A DNA stretch of 64,000 bases, taken from NCBI GenBank assembly GCA_009801085.1, contig VNWV01000001.1:6262001-6326000 (forward strand), read 5' to 3'. The first letter of the stretch is position 1. Every line of letters begins with the position of its first letter. A model generated the notes under the pieces. The model had not been told where the DNA came from and did not search any database. It saw only the letters and a list, made by a program, of their open reading frames with translations. Below, piece after piece: positions 1 to 13,055 of the stretch. The position numbers and the translations under genes were made by a program. Source of the DNA: Lasiodiplodia sp. COLG20. Its lineage: Eukaryota > Ascomycota > Dothideomycetes > Botryosphaeriales > Botryosphaeriaceae.

Positions 1-2310
1 TGCTAGGGTTTGATGAAACTACGCTGCATGTATACGTAATGATCTATTTTAGCAATGCTTCTTTCATAGTTTACGAGTTTATTCCATGCTTGTACAAACA
101 AGAGCAAACCTCGGATATTGTCCTACAAATCTGGCTCCCACATTTGACACACCGCAATCTGGTTGCCATGAGATAGCTTGACAGATACGAAAGCTGCAAG
201 AGTGGCCTCTCAAGCAGATTTCTGGAGACTACTCGAGACAGTTCTTGTCGAAATACCCGGCTTATCCCTCGTACTCTCGGAGTCTGATGAGCTTGACCGC
301 GGCGAATATTGCTGTAAGGACATCCTTTAAAGACTGAAGATATACATTATCCGTTCCGACGATTATTAGTTGGGAAGCCACATCCCATGTTATTCCATTG
401 GCATCCAAGGAAGTATCAAATCCGGTGTTTTTTCACGCTGCTCTGTCCAAAAAAGACGTGAGAGAAGATGACAATAAGTTTTCTGATCATATAGAGAAAA
501 AAAGGAAACTATCGGTTCATTAAGAATAGCCAAAGCACGATATTTCAGAGTAGATGGCTGACAAAGCCTGTTGCATGTTCTTGCGGATTGGGGGGCAGGG
601 AATTCAGCTGGAAGATTGCATAGGCAGAGGTGTTCTCGAGAAGGTCGTAAACAAAATGTTAAGGGCCTTCCTCGCGTCTATAAACACCTGGACGAATGTC
701 TGATACCTCAAAGAGGATGGAAAATAAAGGTATATCTTAATTCTTTAATGGGAAATGTTCGTATTTAAATTGCTTGCTTATCTTACCGTTAATCGAAGCT
801 CTGTTGATTGGTTAAGAAGCTCTTCTCGATCACGTCTGCGTGGATGATGTTCCTTAAATCACAGAGAGCAAGATCGATAGCGGAGGTTAGACCCTTATGT
901 GGATCATCTCTGGAGATTCAAGCTGGATTTGCACCTGGGTCCTATATTATTATACTAGAATGCAGGACATTACGGTGAAGTTCCTCGCTCCGCCGGGTTC
1001 TTTGCCTGCATGATGCATTGCTCAAACCCACAAGAACAAGCATTTATCAGACGAAGAACAGGAGCTCCCGCTTCACCCAAAGCAAAGATAGTTGGCTCAA
1101 GAGTTTAGTGAAAGTGGCGCACAAGATGTATACTGTGATACATGCAACCCGGTGTCTGGTTTTACTAAATTGTTGTGTTTTCACCAACGAACTAGCGCAT
1201 TGGTGGTCTAAGGTTTCCATGCCTAAATGCATCAATTTCGACTCCTACTCTATGTGCATGTTATAATTTGAACATTCACATTCTGGAAATGGTTGGAATT
1301 GTAACGTACGAGAACGAATTTCTAAAGAGTTGGTTCTTCTAAGGCCTATACTGTATTTACATGTAACTCTTAGACTATGGAAATCTCTCTTACAAATCTT
1401 AAACTTGGTGCTTTGAGACCCTGAAGTTCCCGTCAAGCATCACTGAGTATTGGTGAGTGGTTATCGGTTGGCCCGTTATTGGGAAAAGGCGTGGTATTTT
1501 GCCACTTGACCGTGATCTTTTCTCACTAGCATGAGAACATGGGAGGAGCTGTGTTATGATCATTTCTGCGCAGCATGATCTTTTTATACGTGAAAACATA
1601 AGGACCATTCCTTCGTGAGACCTGAAGATTATTCAACGGTTGTACATCTTACATACCATCCGAGATCAATTTACTTAGTATTGCAATCAAGCCGAGTGAT
1701 TGAAGCTCTCACCCAGATATGTTTACTCCCAAATACGCCCTGATAAATGCCCCAGCCACTCCTAGCCAGTGTTGCAATACTCGACGAACCAAAGGAGTAA
1801 AGCTTACAGTGTCTTCTCACTAGCCGGATATAGTAACGATTGAAGCTAAAGGATCATTGTGTCGGTGCTCATGAAGAAAACATTGCCTAAGCAAAACTGT
1901 GTCCAAGTCTCAAGGATTAACAGCTAAGGGTCCAAGTCAGCCTCGCAAAAGCAAGCGGTGAGAATGGGATGGGAAACTAGCCACTCACGGATGAGTCAAC
2001 CAGGCAACAGTGGACACGAGCCACGACAAGGCTGACACAGCCTCGTTCGTCCACAGACCATCACAAACATTTAAGAGCAGCTTCAAAGCCATCGATCCAT
2101 CGCCTTATGCGCCTTCACAAGCCACCATCCCTTTCCAGACTTTCTATTTCTATCCTGCGCTGCCCACAGCATCGCAAATCGTGGACGACCAGCGCCACCT
2201 CCGCAAAATCAAGGCCACTCACCGAGGCTGAACACATCACCCCACACGAAAAACCCCACAGCACCGAAAGCAAGAAGAGAAAAATTAAAATAACCGGAAT
2301 ATTCAAAACT
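1..2310. other. Gene-poor left end, no gene supported
   Basis: Open frames here are all short (under about 100 codons before 2107), overlap on both strands and match no family I know. Base composition is more AT-rich than the gene regions on the right, but it is not the TpA-saturated texture of the 26-34 kb island. The last 300 bases contain the promoter and leader of the oxygenase gene that starts at 2311. A weak likeness to one arm of the MITE family occurs near 348-375 but is too short to call. Confidence 0.5.
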
Positions 2311-3321
2311 ATGGCGTCCCCACCGACCGCCAACACCCCCGCCATCCCCTCCTCCTTCCTCCGCGGCCCTGGCCCCCGCACTCTCTCCACCAACCGCATC
2401 AACTTCACCACTACCCCTCTGCCGCAGTACGGAAACTGCTACGCGACCATCATCGACAATGCCCTCACGCCATCCGAGTGTGCCACCATGCTCCGGCTGG
2501 CCGCCGCCAGCAGCACCAGCGCCTCGTCAGATGAGCAGCAGCAGCAGCAGCAGCAGCCCTCCGCCGAAGGCGGCATCTGGGAGCGCGCCATGATCAACAT
2601 GGGCGGCGGCCGCCAAGCGTTGTCGGTCGAGACGCGCAACTGCGGCCGCATCATCTTCGACAGCGACGAGATCGCGACGCGCCTGTGGGCGCGCGTGGCG
2701 CCCCACGTGCCCGAGCTGGCCGTGCTCGAGGGCGAGCGGTGGTGCCTGCCGCCGGCCAAGCAGTGGACGACGGGCCGCGAGTGGGACGAGGGCTACGGCA
2801 GCGTGCTGCACTCGCGGCAGGTGCAGCGCCGGGAGCGCTGGCGGTGCGCCGGGCTGAACGAGCGGCTGCGCTTCCTCAGGTACGAGGGCGGCGAGTACTT
2901 CAAGCCGCACTGCGACGGCGCGTACGAGCGCGAGAGGAAGACGGGCCCCGACGGCAAGATGGCGCCCGTGGAGCGCTCATTCTTCACCCTCCACTTGTAT
3001 CTCAACGACGGCGAGGAGGTCAGAGGCGACGAGGATAGGGAGAGGAGGAGCCCGTTCATCGGCCGCGTCGAGGGCGAGCCCGAGGAGCCGCTGATGGGTG
3101 GTGCTACCACTTTTCACGGCCCAGACGACTTTTTCACCTTGTCTTTTGGCGATCCCGACTCTGCAATGAGGAAGAGAAAGGTGGACGTTGTGCCGAAGGT
3201 TGGGAGAATCCTGCTGTTCCAGCACCGGAACATAGTGCATTCGGGAGATGACGTAGTGCAAGGCGTCAAGTACACGATGAGGACAGATGTGATGTTTACC
3301 AAAGAGGAAATAGAGGAGTAA
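2311..3321 (+). CDS. 2OG-Fe(II) oxygenase, prolyl 4-hydroxylase-like
   Basis: An intronless frame of 336 codons. The open frame extends upstream to 2107, but the ATG at 2311 is chosen because the upstream part is leader-like and the family-like sequence begins after it. The C-terminal half carries a double-stranded beta-helix iron site: HxD at H200 and D202 (in KPHCDG), a distal H310 (in NIVHSGDD), and R324 or nearby K320 as the likely 2-oxoglutarate anchor. A glutamine run (residues about 76-82) interrupts the N-terminal part and differs from the compact fold around it. The family couples 2-oxoglutarate decarboxylation to hydroxylation of a protein or small-molecule substrate; the substrate cannot be told from sequence. 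No signal peptide is visible, so it is probably cytosolic or nuclear. It converges on the UBX gene, 331 bp away. Confidence 0.8.
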   Translation: MASPPTANTPAIPSSFLRGPGPRTLSTNRINFTTTPLPQYGNCYATIIDNALTPSECATMLRLAAASSTSASSDEQQQQQQQPSAEGGIWERAMINMGGGRQALSVETRNCGRIIFDSDEIATRLWARVAPHVPELAVLEGERWCLPPAKQWTTGREWDEGYGSVLHSRQVQRRERWRCAGLNERLRFLRYEGGEYFKPHCDGAYERERKTGPDGKMAPVERSFFTLHLYLNDGEEVRGDEDRERRSPFIGRVEGEPEEPLMGGATTFHGPDDFFTLSFGDPDSAMRKRKVDVVPKVGRILLFQHRNIVHSGDDVVQGVKYTMRTDVMFTKEEIEE

Positions 3322-3652
3322 GGGGAATGAGCGCACTTCCAAATAGTTAGAACGGAAAAGGTCCTCAGTATTTTTTGTCCACAAAGCGCTTGGGTGTCCT
3401 GTCAGTTGGACACAAGTTGAAAATATCAGTCATTAACTCGTAAGCATTCCGAAAGTCTTACCATACTTTATCGTAATAAATGTGTAATTGTCGAGGGTGA
3501 TTAAAGCCTTCATCTTGACGATATGGTGAGCAAGAGTAACACCAGAACCATCGACTAAGGCTTCAACTATCCCTCTTGGTCACACCTCATCCGGCAACCA
3601 CTCCCTATGACTGGACCCTCCACATCAGCGCCAGAAATTCCACCCTTCATCC
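3322..3652. other. Convergent 3' spacer
   Basis: A 331-bp AT-richer stretch between two convergent genes. It should hold both 3' UTRs and polyadenylation sites. No repeat or open frame of note. Confidence 0.5.
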
Positions 3653-5578
3653 TCACTTATCCTTCTCGTCCTCCTTGTTCTCCTTCTTCGGTTCGAAGTC
3701 CAAGCTATTTCCGTTGTAGTACTCATTTCCCCTTTCACCCTGATCCCTCAATGTCCTGATCCTAATTCCACTTCCGCTTCCACTTCCACTTCCATTGGCC
3801 CCTGTACTCCCTCCTCCTCTGCCTGAGCTCTTCCCCTGCCCCTGTCCGTCTTGTGCCCCACCGACTGTAGCCCCACCATCACCGTTGCCGCCTTCTTGAC
3901 CGCCTCTGCCCCTCGCGAAAGGCGCAAAGAACGTTGCCAGAAGCGCCGCAAACATGTTGTATAGCTGGACCATTGCAACATAGATACTGCCTACGTACCC
4001 GCCACCAAGGCCCGAGTACGCACCAACGGCATTCTTGACAGGAACCAGGACAAGGGTCGCGCTTGGCATGATATCCGGAAGTTCGTTAAGTGGTTTCGTT
4101 TCGTCTGAAGGGCTCAGGGTGCGGTTAGGGAGTGGTGCAAGGATATGTTTGAATGAGTAAGGCGGAGCCGAGGGGGCTTTGCTCGAGGACGAGGAAGGTC
4201 CTGGTCCGCTGCTGAGCGCCCAGTCAACGCGCGGGCGTACATCCGTTTGTAGCGTGGCCGTGGGCGGGAAGTACTCGCGAACTTGGCTGCCGTCGAGCAG
4301 GCGAATGCGAAGGCAGACGTCGCCCGATTTTGCGGTTGGGCCCCGGCTTGCTCCAGATATTGAGGCCCTCTTTGCAGTCTCTGATACTGGAGACATGGGA
4401 GCCGCAAATTCCGCTCCTGCGAACTCGTGAAGCTCCGCTTCGCGTTGCCGCTTGCGCAGCTCTTCCCGCTCCTTGCGTTCTCGCTTGTCAGACTCCACGC
4501 GCTGAAGAATGCGGTTGAGCTCGTCCTGCTGCGCCTGTTTGCGTATCTTTTCTTGTGCTGCGTAACTAAGCTGTTTAGAGTCTTTCGACCCCGCAGAAGC
4601 TACCTCCTCGTCAACAGCCTTTCGCTTTCCAGCAGCCTTAGCAGCGCGTGCGGCAGCCTCCGCTTCCTGTCTTACTTGATGGTCGGCCTCGAGGCGAGCC
4701 GCACGGTCGGGGAAGAGTGAATTGAGGTCGGTGCTGGATCTGGGTTCGGAGGTGGCAGTGGTTTGAGTCGAGTCTGCTGGGTCCGATGTAGAAGGAGAAG
4801 TCTCAGTCGGGGGGAGTGCGGGTGGGGTGGTCGCTTGCGCAGCCGGTGGTTCGTTCGTTATCGAGTCGGACTCAGGTTGTACTGGCATAACATCGTCCGG
4901 TGCATTGTCCACCGGAGCCTCCGTTGCAGTCATGTTTGAGCTCTGCTCCAAGACATCTGGGTCCAATACGGCTCTCAGCCTGCTGGTGAAGTCATCGCGG
5001 CTGACTTCTCCCAGTAAGCACAGCTTCAATTGTCCGTTACTGAACAGCTCACAGATTAGCGAATTCCTTCAAATCTTGAGCGCCCAGCTCGTCATCCCAC
5101 GCAGAAATTCAAGACACATACTGTATGACGATGAGCGCAGGCGTCTTCGGAATTGGACAGAATGCGGACAAGAAACCGGCTTCCTGGCTACCGGCTTCAA
5201 GGCGCAAGGCAACCGTCTTCTGGTCCAGGAGCGTAGCGAGCTATGAGGGAAAACGCGTTAGTGATCTGGCTTCTAGAGCCCCCAACTAGGTTGCTCTTTG
5301 GTGAAACTCACTGGTTCACTGCTTAACCACTCGTCCTCCCACGTCCTACTCTCTTCACTCGCGTCTACCTTCGCAGGTCCTGTCAGAGACGCCCAGAAAT
5401 ATACCTTCGGGGCCTTGAACTGGGAGAGATGGTCCACCCCTGGGGGGCAGGAGTTGCAGTCGGGATGTGGGGCACAGCGAATGTCGAGAAGCTACGCACC
5501 TCGCACAAAGCAAACGACCGACTTGGCCTGCTGGAGAGCGAGCGAGATGCCGCTCTGCAAGTCGCCCTGGTGAAACAT
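3653..5578 (-). CDS. UBX domain protein, UBXD2/UBXN4 (erasin) type
   Basis: Four exons: 5500-5578, 5312-5379, 5122-5240 and 3653-5039; all junction phases agree and give about 550 residues. The N-terminus (MFHQGDLQSGISLA..., then TWEDEWL and ALIVIHNGQLKL) is the thioredoxin-like domain of the UBXD2 family, residues 1 to about 110. An alanine/proline/threonine-rich linker follows, then a charged coiled coil at about 205-290. The UBX domain is at about 326-425 (LRIRLLDGSQVREYFPP...). A hydrophobic hairpin-like segment is at about 439-465, and the tail is rich in glycine and serine. Family knowledge: such proteins sit in the ER membrane and recruit the Cdc48/p97 ATPase for ER-associated degradation. 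A single-exon reading starting at 5029 would lose the thioredoxin-like domain. Confidence 0.85.
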
Positions 5579-7041
5579 TTTCCTTTTCCGGGCGGTTGGA
5601 CGTTTCTGGAGGAACCGGAAGACGCGCGAGGGAGGCAGAGTAGGCTCCAGTCAGTAGTGCGGCGCGGTCAAGGTTGCGAAGACACGGTAGCTGGCGGAGC
5701 TTGGGAGCTCGGCTAGGCTAGGCTAGGCTTCGCCGCTGCCGCCGAGACAGAGGGTGGCCGAAGCACCTCGGGAACACCGCGACGGAACAAGGTCAAGCTT
5801 GGGATTGCGTGTGGCGCCGAATGCGGGTCCGGGAGGCCACGCGAGCTGCAAGCCGGGGCAGGATTGTACGAGATCTCTTACTTCGCTTGTCGGCTGCAAG
5901 CGAAGATGTCGTGGCCATCTGCATCCGAGTCCTCTCACGCCCACGTTTCACCCTTGGTCACCTCCTTGTGCCCCGTACCATTGGAAAAGGCTTTCGTCAA
6001 AATCCACGTCGATGAAAATACTATCTCGCGCACATCTGAACCGCACGGGTATATTTCAGCCGTTGCAGATGACAGTAAACATATAACGTTTGCAAACCTT
6101 GGTGGCGACCAACCAGAGTGCACTTTGAGTTTCGTTATAGCTTGATGAGCTTCAACATGAGCGCTAAGAATCGCGGTTTGCCGAACCAAAGCCAGCATGC
6201 GTGGCAAGGAACGGATCGCCCACTAAGGAAACGAGACAAGATCGGTCCCGCATAACAACTTCATCACGCGTATTGGCAATCGAACTGGCGATCTTCGTGG
6301 GACTGATTGCTCAGCTGTTCATGGTGCCAGTGCTGCTCTTCAACAAACTCGTACCCCTGCCATGTCTCAAGGCGTGCAATCCGCGTGCTCTCCCAAATCC
6401 TGCTTCATCCATCGCGGCCCGCACTTTTGCTCTTTGCCCGCAAAAACATGGAACGACTTCTGCTCATCATCATCATAGCCACACGCACACGAGTCATACA
6501 CATCTGCCAGCTCTTGCGTATCAAAACAAGAAAACAGACTGAGCATGGAGAGAAACGGAGAGAGAAAGTAGAAAAGCTATACAATTACCGGCGCGTACTT
6601 TGAAGGCACCCCATGATTATGAAAGCGAAATTTCTCCACTACTGTGCTTTGAATCCAGCATGATGCCTTGCTTTGCCCGTTGCTCCACGCACTATCTACA
6701 AGTGAACTAAAGAGGGGAATCCCTCCTCCAAACCCAGATCGACACCTGTTTGCTACCGCCCACTGCTTACCCGAGGAAGAAAGAAACTGAAACCAGCGAT
6801 GAGAGTACTGTAAGGGAAAAGAGAAGTGTCCCGCCGTCGCGGCTGCGCGCTTGTGGCCGACCTCGAGCAGCACCGGACCCACTGTCCCAGACTGCAAAAC
6901 TGCCTTCAGATATCGCGAGGTGAACAGGCTTTCTCTAGAGATTTCATTGTCATGCTCCGCCGCAAGTCATGCCACTCGTCAAGGTGCACCGGTCTATATC
7001 ATTAGGGTGTGATGCGCGTTTGACGTTTCTCCGTAGCTCCT
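5579..7041. other. Intergenic region between UBX and Rac genes
   Basis: About 1.46 kb. The left part is the promoter of the UBX gene (minus strand) and includes three tandem copies of GGCTA at 5711-5725. The right part should be the 3' UTR of the Rac gene. Open frames here are short and overlap on opposite strands without family likeness. Confidence 0.45.
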
Positions 7042-7925
<884 letters not shown>

Positions 7926-9502
7926 TGCGGAAGTGTTGGGGTGTGGGTATCAGACGGGGACGAAGGCTGTTCGCGTTGGGAAGACGCGGAGGTAGCTGCA
8001 GAGGAACGGAAGCTTGACGGATGCACCGAGGGACTTCGGCCAAGCTGCGGACGGCGGGCCGTGGCGGTCAGCGACAGGAGTCTAATCGGAGCGGGCTGGT
8101 GACGGTAGTCCGGCGGAACTCACCACGAGTTGCCGTCGAGGTTGCAGATGCGCTAGCCGCGATCGATTCGGGGGGGTTGGGTGCAGAAGATCTAGTAGGA
8201 CGGACGCAACGGGAGCGCTGGGGATGTGTCGCGGCGACGTTGGGAGCTTGCAGCAGGGTATCCGGTGGTCTGACGAGGCGCGGGAGCGTGGAGCTCTTGG
8301 GCGGTCGGTGAGGACGGACGGTTGGCCTTCGCGATGGCGGCGACGGTGGGAGGTGGTTGGTGTTGCAGACGCGACCTGGGCGTGGCGAGCTCAAGAGCCT
8401 TTCGAACGGACTCGCGGGCTTCACGGTGGCGGCGAGAGCGGAGTCGGTCAAGTGTTCCAGCGATGAAGCAGGTTGTCAGAGGGGTTGCAATGTGCCGGTG
8501 CAAGTTACGGGGGTTCGTTCGGCTCTAGCTTGCACGGATTGGCGCCGCCAAATCAGAATACCTATCACTCCTGTGCTCCCATCGCCGACGCGCCCAAAGA
8601 CGCGCCGCAGCCCCAAGCCGGCCCTGCTGCCTGCGACAGGTGGCTAAGACGGCCCCGCTGCCAGCCAGCTCCCAGCAAGCCACGCCGCCGTCTGTCCCAC
8701 CGCGCGCCTGCTACTCGGCAGTGCTGCATCAGTGCGCATCTTCAAAACCCTTGCAACGTCGCGCGAGGCAAGGCCGGGGCCACGCTCTGTTTCGACCTCC
8801 ATTGCGGCCGCTGCCCACACCGCACCTGCGCCCAGCCACCTGAATCTTGTGGCAATGATTGACTTGCCGCGATTCAGGCCGAGCCGCCCGCGTCTGCGGC
8901 GTCTTCACCTCTCGGCCGCTCGCTGCTCTTAGGTGCTCAACCTACCCGAGATGAGCACACGCGCGTCGGCAAGGACGGCCAATGGGTTTCAGCGCCTGCT
9001 ATAGCATGGGCTAAGTATTGTATACGCCACCGAGCTTTGCGGGCATCGGACACGCCCAACGCACACTTTTATTTTGGCCGCCTAACTCATAGATGCCGCG
9101 TCGCTGGCCACTGATGATCGCCGGTATGACCTTGCAACGCCGCCACCAACAGTCCCTGCTCTCCATGTATCCATCACTCGCGGGCCGTGCCGGAGTTGCC
9201 ATCTATCTATACCACCGGAGCTGCGTCATGAAGCCATCATAGTCCCACCATTTCCCTGCGGCGTCTTGAGCTTCGGGCAGCCCTGATTCTCAAACCCTCA
9301 TCTTTTATCGCTTGATTGTCTTACGAGAACCCGTAGCCGTCTGAAACTCTTCGCAAACTATCGGCTCGGATCCATACCTCCGTAATTCCAGATCCGCAGC
9401 GTGACAGTACAAGAGCCCTTGTATGCAAATTGGATATACGGACTGGTCTCGCCCGCTGTGCAGTCTATGTTCTCGTCGAGACACCGCGAAGCGAGTGTCC
9501 TC
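7926..9502. other. Upstream region of Rac and 3' flank of CMS1
   Basis: About 1.58 kb, GC-rich near the Rac start and more neutral to the right. Several overlapping open frames of 60-130 codons exist on both strands (for example 8068-8451 minus), but they are proline/arginine/serine-rich, mutually overlapping and show no domain. I read it as the Rac promoter plus the 3' UTR of CMS1. Confidence 0.45.
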
Positions 9503-10682
9503 TCAATAGAAGATCACCTCAATTTTCTTCTCCGGCTGACCATACCGGCTCTTGAATTCTGAGCGAGCCAGAAGTTGGGCGAGTTCTTTCTGGACTTCTT
9601 GATTTTCCATAATTCCGCGCTTTTTCACGTCGATGTGCGACGCATCCACGACAATTCTCTCGAGACTCTCGCACGATAACGCACCTGTTGAGGATTAGTA
9701 TCTATTTCTGGACGTCTCCGTGGCTATGCAGGATTCATTTTTAACACCAGCATAGTAAATGAGCAACCGATATTTTTGCCCGTCTGTGTAGGATGAATGT
9801 TTCTGCTTCCAGGAGCTTGTTGCGATGAGAAAGGGCTTTGTGAATTTGATTCTAACTTACCGTTGTCAAGCAGGTCAATGATTCTCTTCGGGGTGCCTAC
9901 GCCTATGTTCATCTTGAATTTCTTGCAGTTCTCAATCGCCTCTTGCAGCTTGATATGCTTGGCGAAGAGCTTTGTGACTTTGGCACCCTTGTCTTCGAAC
10001 TTCCTCAGAGCCCTGGATTTGATCAGATCCCTGCCATTCTTTTCTTCTCTTATTTTTCGGCAGCAAGTAAAACATACCTGACCATATCTGCCGCTCTCAA
10101 ACCGGCCATGGCAACAACAAGCGTATGCGGCCTGCCCTTCTCTTTCGAAGTTTTCTTCAGGTTGCGCTTAGCGTAATTTTCCAGGAAGGCAGGGAGATGT
10201 TCTAGATCTCTCTGCTGCTCCCAGTCACTGGTGTCGAGAATCGCCTTCTCTGAGATATTGTTAGCGGGACTTTCTGGCACCGTACAACTCAGGAAATTAA
10301 GCATGAGACAGCGCACAGAGAAAAGCGCGTGGTTGGCCGAAAAATGGTGGGTAGCACCAACGTAAAGCATACCTGGAACGTAGCGGTCCTCCAACTCCAC
10401 CATGCTGAGGTCAGGCTCAAACCGTTTGGTCCTTTGCGCCATGTAATCAGCCAGCAACTGGCTATCCATACGTCCGATAGCCAAATTCAAACCAAGCTCT
10501 TCGTTCAAGTCCTCATTGTCGGCGTTCTTCGGCTTTTTATTCTTTCTCTTCTCTGCCCGCTTGCTCTGTTTCGGTTCGACGTCATCTTCCCTCTTCCTTT
10601 TTCCACCCTTCGCAGGTGACGGTGACCGCAAGAATCCAGGTTCGATGAGCGGCACACCAGCTCCATCCTCTGAGTCCGACAT
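9503..10682 (-). CDS. cms1: CMS1-like small-subunit processome protein
   Basis: Four exons: 10373-10682, 10078-10249, 9861-10012 and 9503-9684, giving 271 residues with consistent phases. The acidic N-terminus (MSDSEDGAG) and a basic nuclear-localisation-like stretch (KRKRED... KKPKN) are followed by the conserved CMS1 core: RYVPEKAILDTSDW, TLVVAMAGLRAADMVR, IGVGTPKRIIDLLDNG and the ending PEKKIEVIFY. CMS1 proteins resemble the N-terminal half of a DEAD-box helicase core and belong to U3-containing 90S pre-ribosomes, so the expected role is nucleolar 18S rRNA maturation. It is divergent from the CENP-T gene with about 220 bp between start codons, so a shared promoter is likely. Confidence 0.85.
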
Positions 10683-10905
10683 GGTGTGATCCCGATTTTC
10701 ACGAGGTGGGCGAGGTTTTTGAAGCGTATTTCTGGTAGGCGCAAAAGAAAAAAAGTGCCAGCCATTTAACTATCGGGGCGATAAGGCCCTAGCGTCAGGT
10801 AACGACGCGTCTCCCAGCCGCCGACGCGACACTCTACTCGCCTGCCTCTGCGACCGCAACCACACCCTCAATTACCGTAGACGCCACGGTTATCAACTGG
10901 TCACC

Positions 10906-12962
10906 ATGGCCGAACCTCCGTCTAAGCGTGCACGCACTACGCCTTCCAAGTCCAGCAGCAACGAAGCTGCAGCGAACGACGAGGCCGCATCAACCAACGC
11001 AACGCCCAGCGCAGACGTAAACAGCGCCCTCCTTCACCTCGCAAAGCGCTTCACTAACAGGCGCCATTCCCGCAGCCACGCGCGCTCGCCAATGTTCTCC
11101 ACCAACATCAAACCCGCACGCCTCTCCGTGCCGTCAGCGCCGGTCCGAGCAACACTCCCGGCACCGCCGTACCGCAGGCAGCCCGCACGCCTCGAACCAT
11201 CAACGCCCGCCAATTCCCTGTCGCACGACGAGTAGGCGCCCCGACAACACCCCATGCAATCCGGGCGCTCCAGGCGCGCCGCGACGCCGCGCTGGCCGCG
11301 TCCGGCGGACGGAAAAACAGGCGGCGCAGTATTGTGCAACAGCAGGAGACGCCGCGAGACATCCTGCGAGCGTTGAGTCGGCGTGAGTGGCCTTTGAGTG
11401 TGAGTGCTGGGAACTAGCTGCATGCTGAAACTATGAGTAGGCCTGGCGCCCATATCACAGCGGATCATACCCTCGCCCGATTACCAGCAGATGACCACAA
11501 GACGCAGGCCGGAAAACGATGACTTCGACGAAGGACCAGACCTGCCACGCCCACGTCTCTCAATGCCGCTTAACGAGGATGAGGATGATAGCTTTCATGA
11601 AGCACCACCGCGACTATCGCTAGCATTGGAAGACATGGATACTACGGCCCATTCATTGGAGGGCGGAAGGCGTGCTGTGAGCGAGGATCCGCAGCCACGG
11701 CTATCCATGGCGCGTCTGAGGCTGAGCGAAAGGTTTGGTGACGATATGGACGTACTGAGCGAGGAGGGCGGAGCCGAAGTGTATGACGGAACGATTGGGC
11801 CGTTGGTATTTGATGGTGAACCCGAAGATGTCTTGGGCGAAGAGATCACGACTAGATTTGAAGAGTATGGTCTCCCATTGCTAAAGATTATTGGTCAAGG
11901 CGGAAGTTGACTTTGAGCGGCAGTGATACAACACAGGAGCTCCGCGCAATGCTCGCATCACGGCGCCGCTCCCGTGTTAGCGACATTAACCAGCCAGCAG
12001 GTGCTGATCTGGACGAAGAACCGACATTCCGTTTCAGAATGCCTGGTTCCCGTGATCCATCACTGTTGTTTCCGCAGCAAGAAGGGGATGGAACCGCCGA
12101 AGAGGAAGAGGATGAGCAGGAGGCCGCAGACGATGAAGGTGTCGCAGAGGATGAAGATGCTGTGGATGAGGAGGATACCGCAGATGCTATGGAGGGGGCA
12201 GCCGATGCACTACCGGCCGCCGGTGAGGAAGAGGAAGAGGATTACGAGACCGAACCGGATGCCGATCAAGATGTGGAAATCGAAGAGGACGAGCAAGCTT
12301 TAGAATCACAACTCCGCCAAGGCTCCATCCCTCGCTCCCTATCACCCTCTTCAAGACAGAAGAAGCAAACGACAGCTCGGCGTAAGTCGTTGAAGGTATC
12401 CCGTTACGGCACGCCGTATCCATCTCTCCCGTCAAGCGTCACCAAGCGGCTAGCAACCAGTTTTTCCCGGCTTCATAGTGGACCTACGACGAAGCTGAGC
12501 AAGGACACGCTCGACGCCATCTCACAGGCTTCGGACTGGTTCTTTGAGCAAATTGGTGAAGATCTCGCTAGCTACGCGGAGCATGCTGGACGGAAAACAA
12601 TTGAGGAGGCGGATGTGGTGACTCTGATGAACAGGTATGTTGTCTCAATGTTGTCTCAATGGGTTTCTATGTTACAATATGACTACAAAATTTGGATTGC
12701 ACGGCATGGAAGCTCTCCCGCCACGATGCGCATCCAAATACCCTATTGCACACGATCTCGACAGCTGACGCGGCTTACCATACGCAGACAGCGCCAAGTT
12801 AATGCATCGACGACGCCCTTCTCTCTCGCGCAGAAATACCTGCCACGCGAACTACTCCAGGAAATCCGCATGCCGCAGGCGACGCTGAAGTCAAAGCGCT
12901 CTACTGTTCGGAAGAGAAACAGAATGGAAATGGAGACGATCGATGAGGAGGCGGAGGAGTGA
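10906..12962 (+). CDS. cnn1: CENP-T inner-kinetochore histone-fold protein
   Basis: Predicted exons 10906-11016, 11076-11399, 11461-11864, 11900-12634 and 12788-12962 (about 582 residues). The N-terminal half has the family's phospho-peptide region: TPRTINARQFP, TPHAIRALQARRDAAL, RETPRDIL-like motif QQETPRDILRALSR, and a PRPRLSMPL repeat-like stretch. A long Glu/Asp-rich linker follows. The C-terminal histone fold includes SDWFFEQIGEDLASYAEHAGRK and EEADVVTLMNR, completed after the last intron by PRELLQEIRM. CENP-T binds Ndc80 through its N-terminus and CENP-W and DNA through the histone fold. The third junction is uncertain: the only phase-consistent solution I found removes just 35 nt. The last intron (12635-12787) is 153 nt, has no in-frame stop, and contains a tandem 11-bp duplication at 12640-12661. 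Confidence 0.85.
12640..12661 (+). repeat. Tandem 11-bp duplication in CENP-T intron
   Basis: TTGTCTCAATG is present twice in a row, just inside the donor of the last CENP-T intron. It looks like a recent slippage duplication. Confidence 0.8.
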
Positions 12963-13055
12963 ATGGGGCTGAAAGGTGCATAGGACTACTGAACTGGAGC
13001 ATAGAAGACCTGGTATCATGGCTCATGTTGCGTCTAATGCATGCTGCCAAAGAGT

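Noticed and set aside
330..380. Extra MITE arm near 348-375
   Set aside because: Only about 13 bases (CCGTTCCGACGAT) match one arm and the outer arm sequence is absent, so chance cannot be excluded.
11383..11460. Donor at 11383 for the second CENP-T intron
   Set aside because: It gives phase 1, which no nearby acceptor matches. The GTGAGT at 11400 with acceptor CAG at 11460 is in phase, although the donor at 11383 would end the exon at a more conserved position.
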